From positions 1,054,001 to 1,118,000 of the forward strand of contig JAJOHG010000008.1 in assembly GCA_021029095.1 (NCBI GenBank): a DNA stretch of 64,000 bases. Reading direction: 5' to 3'. This DNA comes from Phellopilus nigrolimitatus. Its lineage: Eukaryota > Basidiomycota > Agaricomycetes > Hymenochaetales > Hymenochaetaceae. Below are positions 1 through 11,444 of this stretch, in pieces; position 1 is the stretch's first letter; every line of letters starts with the position of its first letter. The notes under the pieces are model-generated. The model made no database searches, was not told the origin of the DNA, and saw only the letters and a program-made list of their open reading frames with translations. The position numbers and the translations under genes were made by a program.

Positions 1-28
1 GCCATGAGTTGATCGACTGATGTGACAG

Positions 29-2143
29 ACTGCTTGAAATTGAATATCTGGAAACCAAGCGATGCGAAGGAGGGAGACAAGCTTCCTGTCATTTTCTACA
101 TCCATGTGCGCCAGCCATTCGCTTTTCTCAGACTCTCGACTGACAAGACGTCACGGTCATCTAATTCCATAGGGAGGCGGCAATATCTACGGGGTGCGTC
201 TTGCTCCTCTTTATCTCCCGGCGACCGCTTTTGACGTATCAACCGCGCCACAGACACCGCAGGGCTTCCCGCTATACGACTGGGTCAACCAGTCCTCGCC
301 GAAGATCGTCGGCGTGAGCGTCGGCTACCGCCTCGGGCTGCTTGGCTTCCTCGCGGGCACGGCGGTACAGGCCGACGGCGCGGCGAACGCGGGGCTGCTC
401 GACCAGCGCGCGGCGCTCGAGTGGGTGCAGCGCCACATCGCGCGCTTCGGCGGCGACCCCGGCGCGGTGACGATCGACGGCGAGAGCGCGGGCGGCGCAA
501 ACGTCGTGATACACATCGTCTCGTATGGCGGTGCGTGCGCCCGTGCGCTTTTGTTTGCAGGGGAGTTGGGCAGCTGACGTGGATAGGTAGGGACGAAGCC
601 GGCCCCGTTCAGGGGCGGGATCGCGCAGTCGATTGGGTATGGCCCGGTGTCGACGACGGAGGAGGCGGACGCGCTCTTCGGTTAGTCCGGAAGAAAGCAT
701 ACAATTCACCGCCTTGACTGCGAACCGCAGAGAACGTGACGGGCGTCGTCGGATGTCCCAGCACCGGCGCGCAGGCCATGCCGTGCCTGCGAAACGCTTC
801 AGTCGGTCCGTACCCCTCTTTTCTATTCCACGCTCTATGCCTGCTCTGACTCCCGGCGCCCCACGCGTACGCAGGCGCGCTGGTCGCCGCGATCAACAAC
901 GTCGCGTACGGGCGCATCTCGCCGGGGCCCGTCGTCGACGGGCCGGGCGGCTTTCTCCCCGCACTGCCCTCCGCGCTCATCGCGGCGGGCAACTTCAGCG
1001 CGGTCGCCTTCGTCGGAGGCCACTGCACAAACGACGGGCGCACGTTCGTGGGCGGCACCCCCGCGCAGTTCGTGACGGACGCGGACATCGCGGCGCTCAC
1101 GTTCGGGCGCCTCGGGGAGCACGTGGTATGCTTTTTCGCGCTTTGGCTGGGCTGTTTTGTGGCTCCGGGGGATTTTCGTTTTGCTGATCTACTTCGGCTT
1201 CGTTCGCAAAAATTTAGACGGAGGAGTTGATACAGGAGGCGCTTGCGCTGTACCCTGCGCCTGGGACCCCCGGCAGCCCGTACGCGACGCAATACGCCCG
1301 CGCGGCGGAGATCGCGCAGGATACCGTCTTCAGCTGCATGTGCGTTCGCCGTCGTTCCCTGACTCCTTCGAATTCTTTGTGGGATAGACCGGCCGTTTAC
1401 CTATTCTTCCCGCTTCTTTGTTAATTTCTCCTGCAGGGACTGGTTTCTCGCGCAGAAGCTGCAGGAGAAGGGCGTGGAGAACGTCTTCACGTACAGGTAA
1501 GTTTGACGAAAGAGCTGAAGCTGGATGTTTTGTTTTGTGTGTTTTATTGACGGCATTGCAGGTTTAACACGCCGGACCCTATTGTGCTCGCAGAGTTCCC
1601 GTATGAGGGCGTCATGCACACCTCGGATCTTTTCTTCCTCTTCGATGGTGGGCAGATTTCGCTTTATGTTTTTTTTTGCACCCGTTTGAACTATTTCTCC
1701 AGGCACAAAGTGCGTCTGCTAGTGATAATTGAGCGAATTCTGTTGGGTACTGAAAGCATGCGCGCCTTCCGACGCCAGTAAGCTGCCGAACGCCGGCGCC
1801 AACTTTACAGCATTCAACGAGGTGCGTTCTTTCTTCACGCCTCCGCCGTCAGCATAACCTGGAGCCCTTCATTCAGACGGAAGCGCCGCTCTCGCAGGAG
1901 GCGATTGCGTTCTGGACGTCGTTCGTGAGCTCGGGGGACCCGTCGACGAGCCGGGCGGCGTTCTCGCCGGCGTGGCCGGGGTTTGCGACGGGCGCGCGGA
2001 TGGTGCTGACGGAGGCCGCGAACGCGAGCGCGAGTGCGGCGGGGCGCGCGACGGCGTCGGGTATGGAGGACACGCCGGCGAGCCAGATCCAGCGGTGCGA
2101 GTTCTGGATGTCGCTGAACGTGACCGCGCAGACGCGGGTCTGA
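29..2143 (+). CDS. Type-B carboxylesterase/lipase, copy A (5'-partial)
   Basis: Secreted-type alpha/beta-hydrolase of the fungal carboxylesterase type-B family, hydrolysing carboxylic esters or lipids. The visible part starts after an acceptor at 28 (DCLKLNIWKPS), and the N-terminal exon lies before the window. Exons: 29-105, 173-193, 254-530, 591-680, 731-805, 875-1125, 1218-1339, 1437-1496, 1562-1647, 1703-1709, 1779-1821 and 1877-2143. Frames agree across all eleven introns. The oxyanion GGG loop follows FYIH, the nucleophile is in GESAGG (exon 254-530), and a histidine candidate is in MHTSDLFF (exon 1562-1647). The usual acidic motif D-E-G is replaced by N-D-G (TNDGRTF), so Asp may stand in for Glu. 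Exon 1703-1709 is only 7 nt and is also present in copy B. Copy B at 34859-37405 is a frameshifted duplicate; this copy is open throughout. Family call is firm, substrate unknown. Confidence 0.88.
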
Positions 2144-3208
2144 CGAGCGCGCCGTTTATGAAGATTAAAAAAATGTAGGATTTTGGTGAAACTTGCAGTA
2201 CAGATATTTATGTCAAGAAAAGAGTTATGGTTTACATGTAGCAGGAAGGCAAATAGTATGGTGAAACACAATACAGGAGGGGAAGCAGGCCGCGCTATCT
2301 ACAGACCTATCGTGCGGCACGGGGTCAGAGTACGTGTACCGGGTTACGGCGCGTCCTCTGCGGTAGGCAGGAGCGGACAAGTACAAAGCGCGTAGCGGGG
2401 CAAAACGGCCTAGTGAAGTCATCCCAGGATGCAGAGACGACTTCGCCTTCAGTCCTGTCTCGTGTCTTGAATGCCGCGCTTTGGCAGACTTTACCAGATG
2501 GCGTTCTAGATCGACGACGTACAGTACTTATGCATGTAGACGCGAATTTAGGGGCCAAGACAGAGCGCGTTGATGTTTCTGGGGGCGTGCAGTAAGCAAC
2601 ATACCACTATACATTCGCGTTTACGGCTCGCCGTATCTAATAACTGAACTCCGAATCCGGAGAATCATGAGCCAGAACTCCAACTGCACTTCCAAAATCT
2701 CGCGACTTCGCGCAGTTCGAATTCGCCAGGCGGGAAGGTCTTCCTGTGCACGGCATACCGCCCATCAAGCTAGGACTCCAGTTCTAGCTAGTATTATAGA
2801 CACATATGCAACGCGAGTATGTCAAGCAGAAGGGGATGGCGAAGCCTAGTAGTGTAAGCGGCGGGGCACGGCCGCGAGTCGTCCGCCCGCCGCCCGCGTC
2901 GATCTCACCTTCCAGATGCGGCGACGCAAATCATTGGTATGGACTCACGAGTATCTTCTACTGCGGCGACACGAGCTGCTGCTTTCTTGCAGCTCGTCAA
3001 TATATGTATTGATTCTGAGTGCGTCGCATACTGCTGAGCAGACACCGTCTTTTCTCAAGCGAGGCAATCAAGACTCCAAGGGCGCTCTACACGCGCTGCA
3101 ATATTTCCATCTGACACGGCGTCTGATGGCGCTTTAAAAAGCGCACAATCATCTTCAAGATGCCCCTCTCCCTCCACTCCTCGCCGACACACACCCCGCT
3201 CCCACAAC
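2144..3208. other. Intergenic, no gene seen
   Basis: About 1.06 kb between the esterase stop and the next start. The first 90 bases after the stop resemble the region after copy B (37406-37510), so the duplication extends past the gene. No reading frame here has splice-coherent continuation. The last 100 bases are pyrimidine-rich with AAAAAG and CA-rich stretches just before the ATG at 3209, as expected of a fungal promoter. Confidence 0.5.
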
Positions 3209-4615
3209 ATGCAGCACGCGCAGATCGACAGCAGCGGCACCACGTTCGCATACCTCGACTCCGGCGCGCCGCCAGGCGACGCCGCATACACGACGCTCGT
3301 CTGCGTGCACGGCCACTCCTACCACGCCCGTGAGTGCCCGCCCCCGCTTCCCGCACGCGCCGCACTCAGCCGCCCCCGCGCGCGCACACACACACAGAAA
3401 GCTTCGCGCGCCTCGCGCCGCGCGCGGCCGCGCACGGGCTGCGCGTCATCGCGCTCAACCGGCGGGACTACGCCGGCTCGACGCCGCTCGCCCCCGCGGA
3501 GCTCGCCGCGCTCCGCGGGCCGGACCCCGCGCCGTTCCTGCGCGCGCGCGGCCTCGAGCTCGCGCGCTTCCTCGCGTGGGTCGTCGCGGAGAAGCGCATC
3601 CCCCCCGCACGCGCGGACCGCGGCGGCGGCGGCGCGGGCGGGCTCGCGCTGCTCGGCTGGTCGCTGGGGAACGTCACGACGCTCGCGTTCCTCGGGCACC
3701 TGCGGACGTATCCCCGCGCGCTCGTCGACGCGCTCGAGCCGTACCTGCGCACGTTCTTCCTGTACGGTCAGTGGCCCGCCCCCCGTCCCCATTCACGGCT
3801 GCGTTGTTCTCACCCGCGCGCGTTGCAGAGCTGCCCGACAACACCCTCGGCCACTCGGCACCCGCGGGCGGCTACCACCCCCTCGACGACACGTCCGTCC
3901 CCGCGCGCCTGCGCGGGCTCCACCTCGGGCGGTGGGTCTCGTCGTACTACGCGCACCCCGCATACGCGCCCGGCGCTGCGCCCGCGGCCGCCGGCGCCGC
4001 GCGTTCTGTCTCCGCGCTGCAGGTGCGCGCGCCGCCGGCGCCGGACCGCGCGTGCACGCTCAACACGCTCTCTCCGAAGGACCTGCTCGCGTGCGTCGAC
4101 GCGGCGCCGGGCGAGCGCTCGGAACGGGCGTTCTGGCGCCTGCCGCTGCCCGTGCTGCGCGTGCAGACGCGCGGGGCGCTGCTTCTCGATGATGATGCGG
4201 GGGCACCGGGTACGAGCGGCGATGGCGGCGACAGTGACGGGGGCGGTGGCGCGGCGGCTGCGTTGGGCGACGACGGGGAGGCACTGCTGCCCGCGCTCAG
4301 GCTGTGCGCCGTGTACGGCTGCGCGTCGCCGTGGACCGTGCAGTGGGAGACGTGGGCGCTCGAGGCGGACTGCGCGCGGTGGCGCGCGGAGGGGCGGCGC
4401 GTGCGCCCCGTCGCGTTCGTCCCGGTGGACGGTGCAAACCACTTTGTGCGTTTCTGTATTCCTTTTTTTCTTCTTTCTCTTCTGGGAACGGCGGCTGACG
4501 GGTTGCGATTTTGCAGTTGCACTGGGAGGACGCGGAGACGTTTGTGCGGATATGCGCGGAGGGCATCCGTGGCTTCCGAGAGTCTGCGGATTCCGGAATG
4601 GCCAACAGTGTCTAA
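3209..4615 (+). CDS. Alpha/beta hydrolase fold protein
   Basis: Predicted 401-residue alpha/beta hydrolase of unknown substrate. Exons 3209-3329, 3398-3766, 3829-4445 and 4517-4615 join in frame (phases 1, 1, 0). The first exon carries the HG oxyanion element (VCVHGHSYHA). Exon 2 has NRRDYAGSTP and the nucleophile elbow GWSLGN with Ser in the G-x-S-x-G position. The end of exon 3 has DGANHF with the probable catalytic His, and the short last exon begins LHWEDAETF. A Gly/Asp-rich low-complexity insert (DDDAGAPGTS...) precedes the last strand region. No signal peptide is visible, so it is probably cytosolic. Coding GC is extremely high, which makes other frames look open over the same stretch. 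Similar proteins occur widely in agaricomycetes; exact function cannot be assigned. Confidence 0.85.
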
Positions 4616-4835
4616 TCGTACGCGGTCGTCAAGCCATTAGGGCATTATATGTACATGTACATGCATATCGTCGCGGACATGTCTATCAATTATTACAGCG
4701 CGAAGGCGTAAATTCGAGTCAGAGCGAGTTGCAAAATAAAAATAAAATCGTAATCGTGTTGCCGTGCGGCCGCATGGAGATACATTTGCCAGCAGGACGC
4801 ACAACAGTCATCAATGCTCGCGCCGCCGATAGTTC

Positions 4836-6428
4836 CTAGTCGGTCGGCGCCGCGTGCGCCTGGACCTCCAGCCGAAACGCATGCAGCGCGCCCTCGAACG
4901 CGTGCAGCGCCGCGCGGACCACGCGGCGGTCCCGCCGCACCGCGGCGCGCAGCGCGCGCACGCCGTCCGACATCTGCGCGGCGCCACCACTCCCAAGCGC
5001 GGCATACCCTGCAAACGCGCGTGCGTGCGGCCCCGTGAGTGTGTGTGTGTGTGTGCGTGCAGGCGCGGAAGAAAGAAGGCGGCGCCACTTACCGCTGCTG
5101 CTGCCCCCGGAACGGGAGCGCCGCGCGCCGAGCGGGAGCGGCCGCGCGCAGCCCGGGAGGCACGTCCCGACGACGAACCGCGGGAGGTCGCCCACGGCGC
5201 CCCCGACGCGCGCGAGGAGCCCGCGCGGCGCCGCCGCGTGCTCCGTGCGCGCGAGGAGGCGCACGAGGCGGTCGAGGTGTCCCAGCATGGCCGTCGCGCC
5301 GCGCGCGAGGCGGCGGACCTCGCTGAGGACGCGGGCCGCCGCCGCCGCGCCGGCGCCGGCGTCCGCGCGGCAGAGCGCGAGGAGGACCTGCGCCGCGGCG
5401 CGCGCCTGCCGGGCGGCCGCGTGCAGCGCGGCGAGGAGCTCCGTCGCCTCGCGCTCGCGCGTGCTGGGCTTCTCGGTCGTGCGTGCGCTGTGCAGTAAAT
5501 AGTCAGAACACATAACATCATATACATATGCACCCGGTACGTACCGGTAGACCGCGTCCGCCCAGCCGGAGACGATGTCGGCGCACACGTTCATGTCGTC
5601 GACGGCGCGCACGAGCGCGCCGCAGCGGATGCGCGCGCTGCCGCCGCGGCGCCGGCAGCTCGGGGTCTCGGAGCGGCGCGAAGAGGGAGAGCTGCCTGAG
5701 CTCCCGGAGCTCCCGCGCGACGCGCCCCGGCTCGTCGGGGGGCCGTAGAGGCACGACGCGCACCCGTCGGTGCTCGCGCACGACGAGCCGGCCGCGGGCG
5801 GGGGCAGGCGCGCCGGGAAGGGCACCGCGTGCGCGGGGGAGGCGGCGCGCGCGTACGGCGCCGTGGGCGGGAGGGCCGCGGGGACGTGCGGCGTCGGGAA
5901 CGGAATTGGCGCGATCTGCGGGGTGGGGAACGGCATAGGCGGGGCCTGCGGCGCGGGGGCGTAGGGCGCGCCCGGCGCGGGGGGCGCGGGGTACAGCGTG
6001 GGCGTGGGGAATGCCATTGGGAGCGGCGGCGGCGGCGCGGCGTAGACGGGTGAGAGGCGAGGGGCGGGGGGTGCGGGGCGGGGCGAGGGGAAGGCAGGTG
6101 CGGGGCGGGGTGAGGGGAAGGCAGGTGCGGGGCGGGGCGAGGGGAAGGCAGGTGGGTGCGGGGCCCGCGGAGACGCCGTCCCAGAGCTGCTACCGCCGGG
6201 TCTCCAATAGTAATAGCCGCCGTCGTCCGGTCTCCGCGCCGCGGCAATGGCGTAGCCCGCAGGAGGGCCGTACGCGTGCGCGCGCACGGGGGGCGCCGTG
6301 CGGGACTGTTGCTGGTGCTGGCGCACGCGCTGGGCGCGCGCGAGCTCGCCGTACACCTCCTGCTTGAGCTCGTGGATGTAGCGCGCCATGCGGCTCGCGG
6401 GCGCGGCGGGCGCAGGGTGGAACGCCAT
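4836..6428 (-). CDS. Unknown Pro-rich protein, member 1 of a two-gene family
   Basis: Predicted 483-residue protein from exons 6428-5545, 5487-5093 and 5008-4836 (intron phases 2 and 1). The N-terminal 250 residues are disordered and rich in Pro, Ala and Tyr, with tandem FPSPRPAPA units. Around residues 270-295 is a helix with the pattern LV-x-AV-x2-M-x2-C-x-DI-x-S-x-W, then Ala/Arg-rich helices. The last exon encodes a helix ending FRLEVQ. The same architecture, the same helix, the same terminal FxLxVQ and the same two intron phases recur in the gene at 20603-22123. No enzyme motif, signal peptide or clear membrane span was found. I do not recognise a named family. The 5' end is divergent from SEH1 (465 bp between starts). 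Confidence 0.75.
   Translation of the reverse strand: MAFHPAPAAPASRMARYIHELKQEVYGELARAQRVRQHQQQSRTAPPVRAHAYGPPAGYAIAAARRPDDGGYYYWRPGGSSSGTASPRAPHPPAFPSPRPAPAFPSPRPAPAFPSPRPAPPAPRLSPVYAAPPPPLPMAFPTPTLYPAPPAPGAPYAPAPQAPPMPFPTPQIAPIPFPTPHVPAALPPTAPYARAASPAHAVPFPARLPPPAAGSSCASTDGCASCLYGPPTSRGASRGSSGSSGSSPSSRRSETPSCRRRGGSARIRCGALVRAVDDMNVCADIVSGWADAVYRYVPGAYVYDVMCSDYLLHSARTTEKPSTREREATELLAALHAAARQARAAAQVLLALCRADAGAGAAAAARVLSEVRRLARGATAMLGHLDRLVRLLARTEHAAAPRGLLARVGGAVGDLPRFVVGTCLPGCARPLPLGARRSRSGGSSSGKWRRLLSSAPARTHTHTLTGPHARAFAGYAALGSGGAAQMSDGVRALRAAVRRDRRVVRAALHAFEGALHAFRLEVQAHAAPTD
6053..6150 (-). repeat. GC-rich coding minisatellite
   Basis: Three near-identical units of about 30 bp (core GGGGCGAGGGGAAGGCAGGT) encode the repeated PAPAFPSPR block in the disordered N-terminus of the gene at 4836-6428. 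Repeat number probably varies between strains. Confidence 0.7.
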
Positions 6429-6893
6429 GGGGAAGTGGGGGTGTGGGTGGGGTGCGCCATCTTTGTGGGGTGCGCCGTTTTATGCGACGAGGCGGGGTTG
6501 GAGGTGCGCGGGCCTTGGAGACAAGGACGCGAGGGGGCGTGTAGCGGCGGGTGCGGTTGCTGATGCGGGGACGCGCGACAATAGCAGACTTGTCGTTACT
6601 CGACATCTCTGAGTCTTGTACTCCTGGGGCGCCATCAGAGGTCCAACGTTTTTTGTTTTCCAGATGGTGAGTATGTACAACCCGCGGTTGCAGATAGTAC
6701 AAAAGAAACCTGGACGTTCGTTTGAATGAATGAGAAGCTGTAAAAACAAAAAACGGTTGCCATAAAAGGACCGGTCTGGAAAGCCAGTCCGTGCATTCGT
6801 CAAAACAGGTCTTTCCTGCGACACGTGCAGGCGCGTACCGACGTTCAACTGCGCTCACCAGCTGCCGGCCTCTGCTCTCCCAACCGCAACACC
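6429..6893. promoter_or_regulatory. Divergent promoter region, unknown gene / SEH1
   Basis: The only non-coding DNA between two genes transcribed away from each other, so it must hold both promoters. No reading frame continues in it with splice support. It contains an AT-richer core (about 6640-6780) flanked by GC-rich DNA. Individual elements were not identified. Confidence 0.5.
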
Positions 6894-8717
6894 ATGATCC
6901 AAACCGCGCTCATCCAGGGCGCGCACGACGACCTCGTCACGGACGCGTGCTACGACATGTACGGCCTGTGCCTCGCGACGTGCGGGCTCGACCAGAGGTC
7001 CGTCCAGACATGTCCCCCCTTCGCTCTCACACAAGTCTTCATCATACTATTTTATCCGCAGAATAAAAATCTGGACCCTCGACGAGGCCTCGGGCGACTG
7101 GGGCCTCGACGACGACTGGAAGGTGCGCCGCTCGTCTGCCTACTCTACTCTAGCTTATATTATATTATACGTTCCGAACACGCACGTCCCGACAGGCCCA
7201 CGACGCCGCGCCAACGAAGCTCGCGTGGGCGCACCCCGCGTTCGGCGCCATCCTCGCGTCCGCGTCGCTCGACCGCACGGTCAAGATCTGGGAGCAGGTG
7301 CTCGCCGACGCCGCCGAGCCCGGCGCGCCGGCGGGCGCGCCGCACTGGGTCGAGCGCGCCGTGCTCCTCGAGGCGCGCGGCAGCGTGCGCGCCGTCGAGT
7401 TCGCGCCGCACCACTTCGGGCTCAAGCTCGTGCGTCCCCTCCCTTTCCCCTTCCCCCCGTTCAACAGCCAACAGATATGCATGCTGACCGCCCATATTAT
7501 TACCGCCAGGCGGCGGTCTCGGCGGACAACCACCTGCGCGTGTACGAGTGCCTCGAGCAGCCCGCGCGCGCGGCGTGGGAGCTCGCGGACGAGGTCGACG
7601 TGCCCGCGCTGCCCGCGCGCGCGGCGCGCGGGCCGGCGTCGCTCGCGGGCACGCTCGCGGCGAGCACGCCGACGCGCGCCGGGGGCGGCGGCGGCGGCGG
7701 CGCAGGACTCGACGGCGCGAGCGTCGCGGGGCTCCTGCAGGCGGCGGCGGCGGCGCAGCAGCCCGCGGCGGGGCGCCCCGGGCTCGGCGCGCGCGAGGCG
7801 GATGGGGGTTGGTGCGTGAGCTGGTGCCGCGAGCGCTACTGGGGCGAGGTGCTCGCGGTCGGCTGCGGCGTGGGCGGCGTCGTGAAGGTGCGTTCGCGTG
7901 CTCTCTCTTTTCTTCTTCCTAACTGAATTACGCATGCATGTGTCTATTTATTATATTTTTCGTGCGCAGATCATACAGTTCTCCGCGCCCCGCCGCGCGC
8001 AGACGCTGCTCTCGCTCGAGCCCGCGCCCGCGGCACCGTCCGCGGCGGCGCCCGCGATGGCGGGGCGCGGCGGGGGCGCGGGCGCGGGGCGCATGCCGGG
8101 TGGGTACTCTGCCGCGGCGGGCGGGAGCGGGAGCGGGAGCGGAAGCGGCGGGGAGGCGGCGTACGCGGTGACGAGCGTCGCGTGGGCGCCGAGCTGCGGG
8201 CGGTCGTTCCACCTCGTCGCGACGGGCTCACACGACGGGCACGTGCGGGTATGGAAGGTGCGCCCGCCGCCGCTGGCGCCAGCGGGCGGTGACGACGACG
8301 AGCGGGACGGGGGCGTGGGGAGCGACGAGCAGTGGAGCGCGGGCCTGGTGGCGGAGTTTGACGACCACAAGTTGCGTTCTTCGCCTGCGTTTTTTTTTTT
8401 TCGAATTGGGGAGGACTGACTGGGGTGCGCACAGGTCGAGCGTGGGGCGCGTGGAATGGAACGTCACCGGGTGCGTTGCTGCTTTCTAATAAAAACAAAC
8501 AAACAAACGAGCAGTCTTATTTATTTATTGTGTTTGGAACAGGACGGTGCTGTCGTCATCCGGGAACGACGGGCGGGTGCGGCTGTGGAAGCAGACGGTG
8601 GGCGGGGTGTGGCGGACCGCGGGGCATATCAGCGTGGAGCAGGCGGCGGAGCAGCGGCCGCAGCCGCCCGCGCGGGACGTCGAGATGGACGAGAGCGCGG
8701 ACGCGGCAGCGGATTGA
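6894..8717 (+). CDS. SEH1: Nucleoporin SEH1, WD40 propeller
   Basis: Predicted 462-residue SEH1 orthologue, a beta-propeller subunit shared by the Nup84/Nup107 nuclear pore subcomplex and the SEA/GATOR2 complex acting on TORC1. Exons 6894-6997, 7062-7122, 7196-7429, 7510-7887, 7970-8370, 8435-8470 and 8543-8717 join in frame. Diagnostic family stretches: GAHDDLVTDACYD near the start, [91 protein letters not shown]. Yeast Seh1 has about 350 residues; the excess lies in two Ala/Gly-rich inserts, one after VRVYECLEQ (about 7570-7800) and one after LLSLEP (about 8020-8160), both between propeller blades. The short C-terminal tail is acidic. Start chosen as the first ATG in frame with the conserved N-terminus. 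Confidence 0.93.
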
Positions 8718-9390
8718 TTGAGAGTATAAAATAATATTATCGCGGTTATTGGGCCCGCTTGTGTATTTCGTGCGTGTTGCTTATCCTTATCTTTTCGCGC
8801 CAAACGCTCCTTGGGGCGTGGAGTGCGAGCGACGTCTAGACGGCAACGTTCTCCATCTTGCATTCAGATTCATTTCGCACATGTGATTTCAAATGTACGT
8901 AGGTTTCTGGGAGGGCGCTGGTGCGGGCGGTGCACTGAAAGGAAGCGGGGGGACGGAAGAACAGCGGTTTTGTGCGGGCTGCGGGCTCGACGGCGAAGAA
9001 AGAAAAAAAAATTGGATTTATTTATCAGATTAGATAAGTGTCTGGGATGTTACTGGCCGGGCGGTCGTTCGGGTGATCGGGTCCGCGTCGCTCAGCGCTC
9101 GTCCGTCGTCCCGACGGCCTGAAAGACACGCCCACGGTCTCGGCAACCGCAGCGGCAGCGAATTCCGTCTCGGCCGAGAGCGCGCTTCGCCCGAACGGAG
9201 AGGGAAGAGACGCATACAGTCATCCTCAGTGCGCACCGGGAGCTGCAGTCCATGAAGTTTTCGCTTTTATTTTTATCGTTATTTTTATTATTATTATTTA
9301 TTTTTCGCGGAACGCATTTAGCCACAGCCCGCGCTGCTCCAACTCCCTCCTCTCTATCTCTCTATCCCCACACACGCCCCGTCATCAGCC
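8718..9390. other. Intergenic, no gene seen
   Basis: Region between the SEH1 stop and the glutamate dehydrogenase start. It contains T- and A-rich tracts (about 9000-9020 and 9260-9305) and a pyrimidine-rich stretch with TCTCTATCTCTC just upstream of the ATG at 9391, typical of highly expressed fungal promoters. Nothing coding is supportable. Confidence 0.5.
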
Positions 9391-11227
9391 ATGGTCCTCC
9401 CCTCCGAGCCAGAATTCGAGCAGGTGTGTCCGCCGCCGCCGCGGTCTGACCTGAGCTGACCCTGCCCACACACAGGCCCTCAACGAGCTCACCTCCTCGC
9501 TCCAGCCCTTCCTCAAGGCCAACCCCGAGTACCAGCGCGCCCTCGACGTCGTCCAGGTCCCCGAGCGCCTCGTTCAGTTCCGCGTCGTCTGGGAGGACGA
9601 CCAGGGCCGGCCCCACGTCAACCGCGGCTACCGCGTCCAGGTGCGTGCTTCCCACACATAACAGCCACGCGCACCGCCGGCTCACCCCCGCGCGCACAGT
9701 ACAACTCCGCGCTCGGCCCGTACAAGGGCGGCCTGCGGCTGCACCCGTCCGTGAACCTCTCCATCCTCAAGTTCCTCGGGCTCGAGCAGACGTTCAAGAA
9801 CGCGCTCACGGGGCTCAGCATGGGCGGCGCGAAGGGCGGCGCGGACTTCGAGCCCAAGGGCCGCTCCGACGCGGAGGTGCGCCGCTTCTGCGCCGCGTTC
9901 ATGGCCGAGCTCGCGCGCCACATCGGCGCGGACACGGACGTCCCCGCGGGCGACATCGGCACCGGCGCGCGCGAGGTCGGCTTCCTCTTCGGCGCGTACA
10001 AGCGCGTGCGCAACGAGTGGACCGGCGTCCTCACAGGCAAGGGCGCAGACTGGGGCGGCAGCCACATCCGCCCCGAGGCGACCGGCTACGGCCTCATCTA
10101 CTACGTCCTCCACGTGCGTCCGCATCCGCCGTCCCTCATTCTTCGCATAGAAACCCTGACTGACGCACGCGCGCACGCACGCACGCCGCAGATGATCGAG
10201 AAGGCCTGCCCGGAGCACGCGCTCACGCTCCCCGCGACGCGCGTCGCCATCTCCGGCTCGGGCAACGTCGCGCAGTACGCCGCGCTCAAGGCGCTCGCCC
10301 TCGGCGCGACCGTGCTCTCCCTCTCCGACTCGCGCGGCGCGCTCCTCTCGACGCGCCCGCGCGGGTTCGCGCGCGAGGACGTGGAGCGCGTCGCCGCGCT
10401 CAAGCTGCGCGGCGGCGCGCTCGAGGCGCTCGCGCAGGACAGCGAGGGCGATGTTGCGTGGACGTACCACGCGGGCGCGCGCCCGTGGACGCTCGTCGGC
10501 CCCGTGCACGTCGCGCTGCCGTGCGCGACGCAGAACGAGGTCTCTGGCGCGGAGGCCGCCGCGCTCGTCGAGGCGGGCGTGCGCATCGTCGCCGAGGGCT
10601 CCAACATGGTGCGCGGCGCGCCCCTCTTTTCCTCTTTCCTCCGTCGTGTCGCTGAATGGCCTGTTTTTTTTTGCGCAGGGCTGCACGCAGGAGGCGATCG
10701 AGATCTTCGAGGCGTCGCGCGCGCGGGGCGGCGCGCACGCCGTCTGGTACGCGCCGGGCAGTACGTCTCCTCCTCCTCTCCTCCTCCTCCTCCTCTCGCT
10801 TCCGTCCCGCCGCGCCGTGCTGACTCCGCCTTTCCTGTCTTGCAGAGGCCGCGAACTGCGGCGGCGTCGCCGTGTCCGGGCTCGAGATGGCGCAGAACAG
10901 CCAGCGGCTGACGTGGGCGCCCGCGGAGGTCGACGCGCGCCTGCGCGAGATCATGACCGAGTGCTACAACGTGCGCCTCCCTCCCTCTTTCCCTCTCTCT
11001 CTCTCTCCCTCCCTCTCTCTATCTCTTTCTCCTTCTCTCCTGCGTGTGCGACGGACGCTGAATCACGCCCGACACGACAGATATGCTACGCCGCGGGCGA
11101 GAAGTGGTCGCCGACTACGGGCGAGGCGGGCGCGGAGGGCGTGCTCCCGAGCCTCGTCGCGGGCGCGAACGTCGCCGGGTTCATCAAGGTCGCGGACGCG
11201 ATGCGCGCGCACGGCGACTGGTGGTGA
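9391..11227 (+). CDS. gdhA: NADP-dependent glutamate dehydrogenase
   Basis: Predicted 460-residue hexameric glutamate dehydrogenase (NADP type) that aminates 2-oxoglutarate to glutamate, the main ammonium-assimilation entry in fungi; cytosolic. Exons 9391-9423, 9476-9640, 9700-10113, 10192-10608, 10679-10760, 10846-10970 and 11081-11227, all in frame. Visible motifs: [15 protein letters not shown] with a substrate-binding Lys, [10 protein letters not shown] with the catalytic-loop Lys, [19 protein letters not shown], the nucleotide-binding [16 protein letters not shown] and [16 protein letters not shown]. Length matches the fungal NADP enzyme (about 450-460) rather than the much longer NAD enzyme. 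The first exon is only 33 nt, the usual fungal arrangement of a short first exon. The downstream intron at 10971-11080 is a long CT microsatellite. Confidence 0.96.
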
Positions 11228-11444
11228 GCGCGCGCTTTGCTTGCAGCGTTTTGGTGTGCGAGGCGGTGCGGCGCTGGGTGTGGGGGCCGTGCATGGGGCT
11301 TTAAGTTTTAGATGCGCGGACGGACGGCGGCAGCCCGGCCGCTTATACATGCATGTATACTAGTACTACTAGTAGTAGGCCCTTTCTTTCTACATACTAG
11401 GGGGGCTCAAAGTTGAGCTTGAGAATCTCAAGCTCAAGCTCAAG

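Noticed and set aside
3334..4839. Overlapping 400-500 codon frames over the alpha/beta hydrolase
   Set aside because: Extreme GC keeps several frames open. Only the spliced 401-residue frame shows HG, GWSLGN and a conserved C-terminal His.
5591..6460. Arg/Pro-rich 289-codon frame over the Pro-rich orphan
   Set aside because: Composition artefact. The chosen frame alone has splice-coherent exons and similarity to the gene at 20603.
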